From: an uncultured Bacilli bacterium
Lineage (GTDB): Bacteria > Bacillota_I > Bacilli_A > RF39 > UBA660
NCBI GenBank assembly: GCA_910576795.1
Contig: CAJTIX010000030.1
Coordinates: 1-13,073, forward strand
DNA length: 13,073 nt
Direction of reading: 5' to 3'
Shown: positions 1 through 6,449 of the stretch, piece by piece
How the letters are laid out: each line of letters starts with the position of its first letter
Position numbering within the stretch: position 1 is the first letter of the stretch
Made by a program: the position numbers and the translations under genes
Notes under the pieces: generated by a model
What the model saw: the letters and a program-made list of their open reading frames with translations, nothing else
What the model was told of the DNA's origin: nothing
The model's database searches: none

Positions 1-2
1 TT

Positions 3-239
3 GATGAGATTAGAAGAATTTGTAGAGAACATAATATCATAGGAGTATATAATGCAGAGAAAGTAGCAAACAAAGTTATGAATAATAGACTTGATTATGC
101 AGAAAAACAAGGATATGAAAAAGGGCATGAAAAAAGAAGTATTGAAATTGCTAGGAATATGATTAGAAAAAATATGGATATTCCAACCATTATAGAAATA
201 ACTGGATTAACAAAAGAACAAATAGAGGAAGAAATCTAG
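3..239 (+). CDS. C-terminal fragment of Rpn-family (PD-(D/E)XK nuclease / putative transposase) protein
   Basis: An open frame enters from the left edge and ends at TAG 237-239, giving about 78 residues. The tail has a charged helix with a lysine/glutamate/glycine run (EKQGYEKGHEKRSIEIA) and then a short helix-turn-helix-like end (DIPTIIEITGLTKEQIEEEI). This layout, a 'K-G-x-E' helix followed by 'I.iItGLs.EEIe', is typical of the C-terminus of Rpn/COG5464 PD-(D/E)XK family proteins, which are abundant in gut Bacillota and linked to recombination. The nuclease domain itself lies outside the window, so the call rests on the tail alone. No clear terminator follows in the 121-nt gap to the next gene. 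It could also be another family that shares this C-terminal module. Confidence 0.55.
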   Translation, partial: DEIRRICREHNIIGVYNAEKVANKVMNNRLDYAEKQGYEKGHEKRSIEIARNMIRKNMDIPTIIEITGLTKEQIEEEI

Positions 240-360
240 TTTGATTATATACAATTTATTAAAATAGAGATTTAAAAAACATAAGCATTATAAATGATTT
301 CTAAATAACACTTAAACTCATAAATACTGAAAATATTTCCATATTAATATTGGTGATACT

Positions 361-1650
361 ATGCTAGAATCATTTGAAATTAAAATGGAGAATGGGGAAG
401 AAGTATTATATTGTTATATGAGTTATGACTATGAATTTAGTAAAGAATTTTTTTCGAATTTAAAAGAAATTGGTTTTGTAAAGCAAATTCAAAATTGGGT
501 CAAACAAAATAGAATTTCATTTCATGGAAAAAAAGTAGTGGTTCTTGCAAGTGGAATTGTAATTGCTTCTCTTTTATTAAATGAAGCCCCATTGGTGGAA
601 ACGAAAGACCTCTTTTCTTTTTCTTCACCTGCTATTACAGAAACCATAAGCGATGCTTCAATATTTGATTCTATCCAAGAAAATGTTCATGGAGAAAATA
701 TAGAACAAACAGAAACCTCTAATATAGGGGAAAATGATGTCGTCCAAAATATAGTAGAACAGACCAATCCTGTCACAAATGATACTGTTTCGACATCCAT
801 ACCAGAAGTAACTCCAGAACCACAACCTCCTATAGAAGAACAACCAGTTCAAATCCCTTCTATATCCAATCCAATTACCATCTATCGTAATGGCACACCA
901 GTGGTATTGGAATTTGAAGATTACATTGCTGGAGTAGTTGCTGCTGAAATGCCAGCCTCTTTTCATACTTCGGCATTACAAGCACAAGCTGTACTTGCTC
1001 GTACTTATGCATTAAAAAGAATGGAAGAAGGGAAGAAACTTACAGACTCTACTGATACGCAAGTATATTACGATGAAAACCGTTTGAGAGCAGAGTGGGG
1101 TTCTTCTTATGAATTTTATTGGAATAAAGTAAAAGAAGCTTGCCAAAGTACAACTGGACAAACTTTACGCTATCAAGGACGTTATATTGATGCAGTATAT
1201 CATTCTACTAGTAATGGGAAAACAGAGGCTGCACGTAATGTTTGGGGTTATGAAATTCCTTATTTACAAAGTGTAGATTCCCATTGGGATTACAACACAA
1301 CATTCTATATGAATACAGTATCAAAGGATATGAATCAATTATTAAATTTATTTGGCATTACCAATTTGCAAGATGGTGATATTGAAATTTTGAGTCGGAA
1401 TGAGAGTGGCAGAGTGTCTGAAGTTAGAATTCAAAATCAGACTTATCAAGGAGTCGATTTACGTTCTATTTTAGGTTTGCGTTCCTCTGATTTTGATATT
1501 TCCTTAGAAAATGGAAATCTTGTTATTACAACAAGAGGTTGGGGACATGGTGTTGGATTAAGTCAGTATGGTGCGAATGGTATGGCTAAAGAAGGATATT
1601 CGTATCAACAAATTTTAGCTCATTACTATCCAGGGACATCAATATCCTAA
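361..1650 (+). CDS. Membrane-anchored SpoIID/LytB-domain protein (putative peptidoglycan lytic transglycosylase)
   Basis: The protein has 429 residues. Residues 1-55 are a charged, probably cytoplasmic N-terminus; 58-73 form one transmembrane segment (VVVLASGIVIASLLL); 80-170 are a Ser/Thr/Glu/Pro-rich linker; about 172-428 are the SpoIID/LytB domain. The domain shows AAEMP with the glutamate at 196 that matches the catalytic Glu of SpoIID, the YHSTSNGKT motif around His281, and the C-terminal GWGHGVGLSQYGANGMA block from 393. SpoIID enzymes cleave denuded glycan strands during engulfment in spore formers; the family also occurs in non-sporulating Bacillota with less defined wall roles. In-frame stops at 313 and 328 make ATG 361 the first start; its ribosome site (GGTGA, 352-356) is weak. 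Nothing else in the window belongs to sporulation, so the domain call is firm and the process is not. Confidence 0.88.
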   Translation: MLESFEIKMENGEEVLYCYMSYDYEFSKEFFSNLKEIGFVKQIQNWVKQNRISFHGKKVVVLASGIVIASLLLNEAPLVETKDLFSFSSPAITETISDASIFDSIQENVHGENIEQTETSNIGENDVVQNIVEQTNPVTNDTVSTSIPEVTPEPQPPIEEQPVQIPSISNPITIYRNGTPVVLEFEDYIAGVVAAEMPASFHTSALQAQAVLARTYALKRMEEGKKLTDSTDTQVYYDENRLRAEWGSSYEFYWNKVKEACQSTTGQTLRYQGRYIDAVYHSTSNGKTEAARNVWGYEIPYLQSVDSHWDYNTTFYMNTVSKDMNQLLNLFGITNLQDGDIEILSRNESGRVSEVRIQNQTYQGVDLRSILGLRSSDFDISLENGNLVITTRGWGHGVGLSQYGANGMAKEGYSYQQILAHYYPGTSIS

Positions 1651-1657
1651 GTTTTGT

Positions 1658-1686
1658 TTGACAAATGATTGATTTGTGAATATAAT
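1658..1686 (+). promoter_or_regulatory. Consensus sigma-A promoter of the valine T-box unit
   Basis: A perfect TTGACA (1658-1663) and a perfect TATAAT (1681-1686) are separated by 17 bp, the full vegetative consensus. The expected start is near 1693, just before the T-box Stem I. The -35 lies only 7 nt after the stop codon of the SpoIID-like gene. Such a strong promoter fits control by transcription attenuation rather than at initiation. Confidence 0.9.
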
Positions 1687-1692
1687 GATATA

Positions 1693-1909
1693 AAAGCTTG
1701 GAACAAGAGGAGTAAGATTGTGATATGCAAAGAGAGTCTGTGGATGGTGTAAACAGATCATAAAGCAATTGGAAGGTAGCTTGGGAGCTGAATATTTGAA
1801 CTTTAGTAGAATATTCCGTGTGATATGCGTTAAATATATGAGATAACTTATGTTATAAATTAAGGTGGTACCACGTCAATCACGTCCTTATCAAGGATGT
1901 GATTTTTTT
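1693..1909 (+). promoter_or_regulatory. T-box leader, predicted tRNA-Val specific (specifier GTA)
   Basis: This untranslated leader has the T-box signature TGGTACCACG (1866-1875) just before an intrinsic terminator. Stem I shows the AGAGAG box (1731-1736) with a TCTGT/ACAGA hairpin whose loop carries GGTG. A specifier loop with AGTA (1711-1714) on the 5' strand faces GGAAG-GTA-G on the 3' strand. The flanking helices CAAG/CTTG and GATTG/CAATT place GTA at 1776-1778 in the codon position, which reads valine and fits valS in the transcript. In the family model, uncharged tRNA pairs with the specifier and with the UGGN bulge and stabilises an antiterminator, raising expression in valine starvation. 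The pairing was worked out by eye. Confidence 0.92.
1879..1909 (+). terminator. T-box attenuator terminator of the valine unit
   Basis: ATCACGTCCTT (1879-1889) pairs with AAGGATGTGAT (1893-1903) around a 3-nt loop and runs into seven T residues (1903-1909). It follows the T-box sequence directly, so its 5' arm competes with the antiterminator. It would also stop transcripts running on from the SpoIID-like gene, which has no terminator of its own. Confidence 0.9.
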
Positions 1910-1923
1910 GTAGGAGTGATTTT

Positions 1924-2667
1924 ATGAATTTACAACAATGCAGAAAAGAATTCATACATTATGTTAAAAATTTTGATTTAAAAGAGAGTATGCTGATGGA
2001 TAAATTTCATCATACATTTAGGGTTATGGAATATTCTATGGATATTGCAACCTCATTACATTTGAATGAAGAAGAAGTTGCACTTGCAGGCCTCATTGGA
2101 TTGCTGCACGATATCGGTAGATTTGAACAGTGGACAAATTATCACACATATCATGATAAACATTCTGTAGATCATGCTGATTTAGGAGTTGAAATATTGA
2201 AGAAAGATGATTTCATTTCCAAATTTACATCAAACCCAGAAATGCAAATACTTATTTTAAAAGCAGTCCAAAATCATAATAAAATAGAAATAGAGCAAAT
2301 GGAGAATAGAGAATTACTATTTACTGAGATTATTCGAGATGCTGATAAGTTAGATATTCTAATAGAACAAAATAATCAAATACGAAGTGAAAGACTAGTA
2401 CTAAATGATCAATTATTGCAATCCATTCAAAAACATGAATTATGTAAAGATACAGAAATGAATGGTACCGATGAAGATTTTGTCTTGTGTTCTCTTGCAT
2501 TCGTTTTTGATATTCACTTTGATTACACACTACAGTATTTAAAAGAAAAAGAAATTATTGAAAACAAAATCCAATTACTAGAAACTTATTTTCCAAACGA
2601 TTTAAACATACAAAAAATAAGGAGTACAATAATAAACTATATAGAAAAGAGGCTAAATATATGTTAG
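1924..2667 (+). CDS. HD-domain metal-dependent phosphohydrolase
   Basis: The protein has 247 residues and no signal or membrane segment, so it is cytosolic. The HD-superfamily metal ligands are visible in order: His29/His30 in FHHTFRVMEYS, His62-Asp63 in LLHDIGRFEQW, His118 in QNHNK, and Asp139 in RDADKLDIL. HD proteins hydrolyse phosphate esters, often nucleotides or signalling nucleotides; the substrate cannot be read from the sequence. The start is supported by AGGAG at 1912-1916, 7 nt before the ATG. It is the first gene after the valine T-box and its last 7 nt overlap the valS start, so translation is probably coupled and the gene should be induced with valS in valine starvation. It lacks the synthetase and TGS domains of RelA/SpoT, so it is not a long RSH enzyme. 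Confidence 0.85.
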   Translation: MNLQQCRKEFIHYVKNFDLKESMLMDKFHHTFRVMEYSMDIATSLHLNEEEVALAGLIGLLHDIGRFEQWTNYHTYHDKHSVDHADLGVEILKKDDFISKFTSNPEMQILILKAVQNHNKIEIEQMENRELLFTEIIRDADKLDILIEQNNQIRSERLVLNDQLLQSIQKHELCKDTEMNGTDEDFVLCSLAFVFDIHFDYTLQYLKEKEIIENKIQLLETYFPNDLNIQKIRSTIINYIEKRLNIC

Positions 2668-5195
2668 AAACCAAATACAATCATAAAGAAGTTGAAAAAA
2701 ATAAATATCAAATGTGGAAAGCAAAAGGTTATTTTAAAGCAGGAAATGATAAGAAACAACCTTATTGTATTGTCATTCCACCCCCTAATGTAACTGGGAA
2801 ATTACACTTAGGACATGCTTGGGATACCACATTACAAGATATCTTGATTCGTTACAAACGGATGGATGGGTATGATGCTTTGTGGTTACCTGGTATGGAT
2901 CATGCTGGAATTGCAACCCAAGCAAAAGTGGATAAAAAATTAAAAGAACAAGGGATTAATCCAAGAAATATGGATAGAGAAGAATGGCTAAAAGTCGCTT
3001 GGGAGTGGAAAGAAGAATATGCCGAAAATATTCATAATCAGTGGGAAAAATTAGGATTATCACTTGACTATTCCAAAGAACGTTTTACATTAGACGAAGG
3101 ACTTAGTCATGCTGTTCGAAAAGTATTTGTCGATTTATATAATAAGGGACTAATTTACCGTGGAGAACGTATTATTAACTGGGACCCAGAAGCAATGACA
3201 GCTTTATCCAATGAGGAAGTCATCTATAAAGATGTCGAAGGCGCATTCTATCACTTGAAATATTTTATAGAAGATAGTGATGATTATTTAGAGGTTGCAA
3301 CGACAAGGCCAGAAACCTTATTTGGTGATACAGCGGTCGCGGTGAATCCAGATGATAGTCGATATCAGCATTTGATTGGAAAAAATGTCATATTGCCTAT
3401 TGTTGGTAAAAAAATACCAATTGTAGGGGATCTACATGCAGATCCAGAATTCGGAACGGGTGTCGTTAAGATTACTCCTGCCCATGATCCAAATGATTTT
3501 GAAGTAGGAGTAAGGCATCAGTTAGAACGTATCATTGTTATGAATCCTGATGGTACGATGAATGAAAATGCAGGTATTTATAAGGGAATGGACCGGTTTG
3601 AATGTCGAAAACAAGTAGTGGAGGATTTAAAAGAACAGGATATTTTACTTGCAATCGAACCGATGGTTCATAGTGTTGGTCATAGTGAAAGAACCGATGT
3701 TATGGTAGAACCTTATTTATCGAAACAATGGTTTGTCAAAATGAGACCTCTTGCAGATTGTGTTTTAGAAAATCAAAAAGATAATAATTGTAAAGTACAT
3801 TTTGTTCCAGAACGTTTTGAAAAAGTAATGAATCATTGGATGGAGATTACTTATGATTGGTGTATTTCAAGACAATTATGGTGGGGACATAGAATCCCTG
3901 CATGGTATAAGGAAGATCAAATTTATGTAGGAATGGAAGCACCTGAAGAAGAAGGTTGGGTACAAGATCCCGATGTGCTAGATACATGGTTTAGTAGTGC
4001 TTTATGGCCATTTAGTACGTTAGGTTGGCCAGATCAAACAGCTGATTTTGCAAGATATTATCCAAATAATTGTTTGGTAACTGGTTATGACATTATTCCT
4101 TTTTGGGTCAATCGAATGACATTTCAAGGACTTCATTTTACAGACAGACGTCCATTTGAAAACTGCTTAATTCATGGACTCATTCGTGACAAACAAGGTA
4201 GAAAAATGTCTAAGTCTTTGGGAAATGGTGTAGATCCAATGGATGTGATTGATGAATATGGTTGTGATGCACTTCGTTTCTTTCTTTCTACTTCATCCGC
4301 ACCAGGTATGGATTTGAGATATGATGAAGAAAAAGTAAAATCGACATGGAATTTTATCAATAAATTATGGAATGCAAGTCGTTTTGTTCTTCTGAATTTA
4401 GAAGGATTTGAAACAGAAACAATGGAGCATTTAGGGTTAAGTGAAAAATGGATTTTAACCAAAATGAATCATTTGATTGCGGTAGTTAGAAGACATATGG
4501 AGCAATATGAATTCAATGTAGTTGGGGCAGAGATATATAATTTTGTATGGAATGATTTTTGTGATTGGTATATCGAACTCGCTAAAATGGAAATGAATGA
4601 TACGAGTAAAACAGTTTTAAAGAAAGTATTGGAAACCATTTTAAAATTATTACATCCATTTATGCCATATGTGACAGAAGAAATTTATCAAATGTTACCA
4701 AATCATCAGGAATCTATTATGGTAAGTGCTTATCCAGTTGTAGAAGAAGAACATATTTATGAGAATGAAAAATCCACATTGGATCAAATGATTGCTTTTG
4801 TTGTAAAGGTAAGAACTTATAAATTAGAAAATCAAATTCCAAAAACTGCAAAAGTATATTTTGAAGGAGATTCATTGATTTTGAATATGCTTAAAATTTC
4901 AAAAGAACAACTGATTTCAAAAGAGGAATTGCAAGGACAAAATTATGGTAGTGTAACCAGTGAACCATATTCAATTGATTTTGTTTTTGAACAAAATCAT
5001 GACAAAGAAAAAGAATTACTATTAAAAGAAAAAGAAAAACTAGAATCCAATATTGCAAGGAGAGAAAATTTACTTGCAAATTCAAATTATGTAAGTAAAG
5101 CACCTTCTGCATTGGTAGAACAAGAACGAATGACTTTAGAGCGTGAAAAACAAGCTTTGGAGATTTTGCTTCAAAAATGGGAAAAATTACTATAA
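2661..5195 (+). CDS. valS: Valyl-tRNA synthetase
   Basis: This class I synthetase charges tRNA-Val with valine in the cytosol. Its 844 residues are slightly short against the usual 870-890 of Bacillota. Visible features are PPPNVTGKLHLGHA with the HIGH-type motif HLGH at 49-52; the CP1 editing domain including TTRPETLFGDTAVAVNPDD from about 214; the WCISRQLWWGHRIPAWY block; GRKMSKSLGNGVDP with KMSKS at 515-519; an anticodon-binding region after about 570; and a C-terminal coiled coil (about 780-844) rich in Lys/Glu/Leu that contacts the tRNA. The start overlaps the end of the HD gene by 7 nt, and AGAGG at 2648-2652 lies 8 nt upstream. Expression is set by the valine T-box about 750 nt upstream. 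A terminator follows at once. Confidence 0.97.
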   Translation: MLETKYNHKEVEKNKYQMWKAKGYFKAGNDKKQPYCIVIPPPNVTGKLHLGHAWDTTLQDILIRYKRMDGYDALWLPGMDHAGIATQAKVDKKLKEQGINPRNMDREEWLKVAWEWKEEYAENIHNQWEKLGLSLDYSKERFTLDEGLSHAVRKVFVDLYNKGLIYRGERIINWDPEAMTALSNEEVIYKDVEGAFYHLKYFIEDSDDYLEVATTRPETLFGDTAVAVNPDDSRYQHLIGKNVILPIVGKKIPIVGDLHADPEFGTGVVKITPAHDPNDFEVGVRHQLERIIVMNPDGTMNENAGIYKGMDRFECRKQVVEDLKEQDILLAIEPMVHSVGHSERTDVMVEPYLSKQWFVKMRPLADCVLENQKDNNCKVHFVPERFEKVMNHWMEITYDWCISRQLWWGHRIPAWYKEDQIYVGMEAPEEEGWVQDPDVLDTWFSSALWPFSTLGWPDQTADFARYYPNNCLVTGYDIIPFWVNRMTFQGLHFTDRRPFENCLIHGLIRDKQGRKMSKSLGNGVDPMDVIDEYGCDALRFFLSTSSAPGMDLRYDEEKVKSTWNFINKLWNASRFVLLNLEGFETETMEHLGLSEKWILTKMNHLIAVVRRHMEQYEFNVVGAEIYNFVWNDFCDWYIELAKMEMNDTSKTVLKKVLETILKLLHPFMPYVTEEIYQMLPNHQESIMVSAYPVVEEEHIYENEKSTLDQMIAFVVKVRTYKLENQIPKTAKVYFEGDSLILNMLKISKEQLISKEELQGQNYGSVTSEPYSIDFVFEQNHDKEKELLLKEKEKLESNIARRENLLANSNYVSKAPSALVEQERMTLEREKQALEILLQKWEKLL

Positions 5196-5225
5196 AAAGA
5201 GGGAATTTTGTATATTCTCTTTTTT
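5195..5225 (+). terminator. Rho-independent terminator after valS
   Basis: AAAAGAGGGAAT (5195-5206) pairs with ATTCTCTTTTTT (5214-5225), with two G-T wobbles and a 7-nt loop, and ends in a T run. It begins on the last base of the valS stop codon. The stem is AU-rich, so it may be leaky, which matters because no clear promoter precedes the next gene. Confidence 0.7.
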
Positions 5226-5260
5226 CTTGTCAATACTACTAAATAGATTGGAGGAATGAC

Positions 5261-5758
5261 ATGAAGCGAAAAGGTTTTACATTAATTGAGTTGTTAGCAG
5301 TTATTGTAATACTTGCGATTATTGCCTTGATTGCTACACCAATGATTATGGATGTCATTGATAAAGCAAGAAAAGGAGCCGTTGAATCCAGTATGAATGG
5401 TTACATTGAAGCGGTTGAAAAATATACAGTTGTAGGTATGTTAGATCAAGATACAGGTTCCACCACCATTCCAGCAGGAATTTATGATTATAATGCGGAA
5501 GTGCTTTCCAAAGTGGAGGTAAAGGGTGAAAAGCCATCATCTGGATGGGTATTTATTGATAGTAGAGGATTAATCGTTGCAGCATCAATGAAATTTAGCA
5601 GTTATGATAAATATGTTGGTTATACAGAGGAAGACCATGCCAAGGCGATTTTAGATGCGAATATTACAAAACCAATTCAATCAGAAGGTCAGAGTATAAT
5701 AGATTTTCAAACAGCTGTTATAGATACTGTTCACAATGCGCTAAATACAAGTGTATAA
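5261..5758 (+). CDS. Type IV pilin-like protein (prepilin N-methylation motif), copy 1
   Basis: The protein has 165 residues. MKRKG|FTLIE is a class III prepilin signal: a 5-residue basic leader, cleavage before Phe, and Glu at position 5 of the mature chain. The hydrophobic helix LLAVIVILAIIALIATPMIM follows. Such proteins are processed by a prepilin peptidase and assemble into type IV pili, type II secretion pseudopili or competence pili. The C-terminal domain is divergent and has no cysteine, so no disulfide-stabilised D-region. GGAGG at 5250-5254 supports the start. No pilus ATPase, platform protein or peptidase lies in the window. I see no convincing promoter between the valS terminator and this gene, so it may depend on read-through or a weak promoter. 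It is a paralogue of the next gene. Confidence 0.88.
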   Translation: MKRKGFTLIELLAVIVILAIIALIATPMIMDVIDKARKGAVESSMNGYIEAVEKYTVVGMLDQDTGSTTIPAGIYDYNAEVLSKVEVKGEKPSSGWVFIDSRGLIVAASMKFSSYDKYVGYTEEDHAKAILDANITKPIQSEGQSIIDFQTAVIDTVHNALNTSV

Positions 5759-5782
5759 ATATGTAAATTGTAACTAAATGGA

Positions 5783-5812
5783 TTGACTAATGTTTTTAGA
5801 TTGTGCTATACT
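5783..5812 (+). promoter_or_regulatory. Promoter of the second pilin-like gene
   Basis: TTGACT (5783-5788) and TATACT (5807-5812) are separated by 18 bp, and TG at 5804-5805 makes an extended -10. It lies in the 84-nt gap between the two pilin genes, giving the second gene its own start near 5819 and a 5' leader of about 25 nt. Confidence 0.8.
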
Positions 5813-5842
5813 AAAACTGTAAAAATAGAGGAGGATGTTAGA

Positions 5843-6349
5843 ATGAAAAAGCAAAAAGGTTTTACATTAATTGAATTACTAGCTGTAATCGTAATCTTAG
5901 CAATCATCGCTTTAATTGCTACACCAATGATTATGGATGTAATTGACAAAGCAAAGAAAGGTGCTGCTGAAGCAAGTGCAAATGGTTATATCGAAGCAAT
6001 TGAAAAATATTCATTGATTGATATGATTGACAATACTGATGCACCTGGAATCCCATCAAAAATATATGACCTTAGTGATGCAGAAGATAAAGCTGTTTTA
6101 GATAAGGCAGAAGTAAAAGGTGAAAAACCAATTTCTGGATGGGTTTATGTAAATACCAAAGGTATGGTAGAAGCTGCTGACTTAAAATTCAAAAGCTATT
6201 CTGCAAAATCAATTGGCTACGTAATTGGTAATGTTAGTAAAGCAACCAAAAATGCTGACACTACAGCTGTTCCAGAAAATGCAGCAGATGCTAAGAAAAC
6301 TGTTGAAGATGCAATTAATGGAACTACTACACCAGACGAAAATGCATAA
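5843..6349 (+). CDS. Type IV pilin-like protein (prepilin N-methylation motif), copy 2
   Basis: The protein has 168 residues from ATG 5843, which has GGAGG at 5830-5834 placed 8 nt upstream. An in-frame TTG at 5783 is discarded because it is the promoter -35 box and would put 20 residues before the leader. MKKQKG|FTLIE is a 6-residue prepilin leader. The next roughly 30 residues match the upstream copy except for Lys/Arg after DKA. Beyond that, similarity continues in blocks (GYIEA.EKY; EVKGEKP.SGWV), and the C-terminus is acidic and Ala-rich. It has no cysteine. An own promoter with extended -10, a strong ribosome site and a UUCG terminator suggest this is the more highly expressed copy. Whether it forms pili, a pseudopilus or a competence filament cannot be told here. 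Confidence 0.9.
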   Translation: MKKQKGFTLIELLAVIVILAIIALIATPMIMDVIDKAKKGAAEASANGYIEAIEKYSLIDMIDNTDAPGIPSKIYDLSDAEDKAVLDKAEVKGEKPISGWVYVNTKGMVEAADLKFKSYSAKSIGYVIGNVSKATKNADTTAVPENAADAKKTVEDAINGTTTPDENA

Positions 6350-6369
6350 AATATTTACAAATGGTAGAG

Positions 6370-6390
6370 ACTGACTTCGGTCAGTTTTTT
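6370..6390 (+). terminator. UUCG-loop terminator after the second pilin-like gene
   Basis: ACTGAC (6370-6375) and GTCAGT (6380-6385) close a TTCG loop and run into T6 (6385-6390). The cUUCGg tetraloop makes the short 6-bp stem very stable. It ends the pilin pair; no terminator separates the two pilin genes. Confidence 0.88.
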
Positions 6391-6391
6391 G

Positions 6392-6420
6392 TTGTTTTGA
6401 CAAAATAGTTATGTTATAAT
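6392..6420 (+). promoter_or_regulatory. Promoter of the DUF2207 gene
   Basis: A perfect TATAAT (6415-6420) preceded by TG at 6412-6413 (extended -10) has TTGTTT (6392-6397) 17 bp upstream as a weak -35. A better-looking TTGACA at 6397-6402 is only 12 bp from the -10, too close for normal use. The -35 begins 2 nt after the terminator T-tract of the pilin pair. Confidence 0.7.
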
Positions 6421-6449
6421 CAGTTATAGAATAAAAGGGTGTGTGCATT

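Noticed and set aside
240..360. A SigE-type sporulation promoter before the SpoIID-like gene
   Set aside because: CATAAATA near 319 resembles a SigE -10, but no -35 lies at the right spacing, and AT-rich DNA gives such matches easily.
658..966. Reverse-strand open frames such as this one inside the SpoIID-like gene, and others inside valS, dnaB, dnaI and thrS
   Set aside because: They lie opposite well-supported genes, lack ribosome sites and family features, and are explained by the base composition of the sense genes.
5783..5842. In-frame TTG start giving a 188-residue second pilin
   Set aside because: The TTG is part of the -35 element TTGACT, has no ribosome site, and would place 20 extra residues before a proper prepilin leader. 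ATG 5843 has GGAGG 8 nt upstream.
6397..6420. TTGACA plus TATAAT as a consensus promoter before the DUF2207 gene
   Set aside because: The spacer is only 12 bp. The -10 more likely works as an extended -10 with TTGTTT 17 bp upstream.
6441..6449. GTG start for the DUF2207 protein
   Set aside because: It is only 1 nt from the AAAAGGG ribosome site; ATG 6450 has normal spacing and begins a standard signal peptide.
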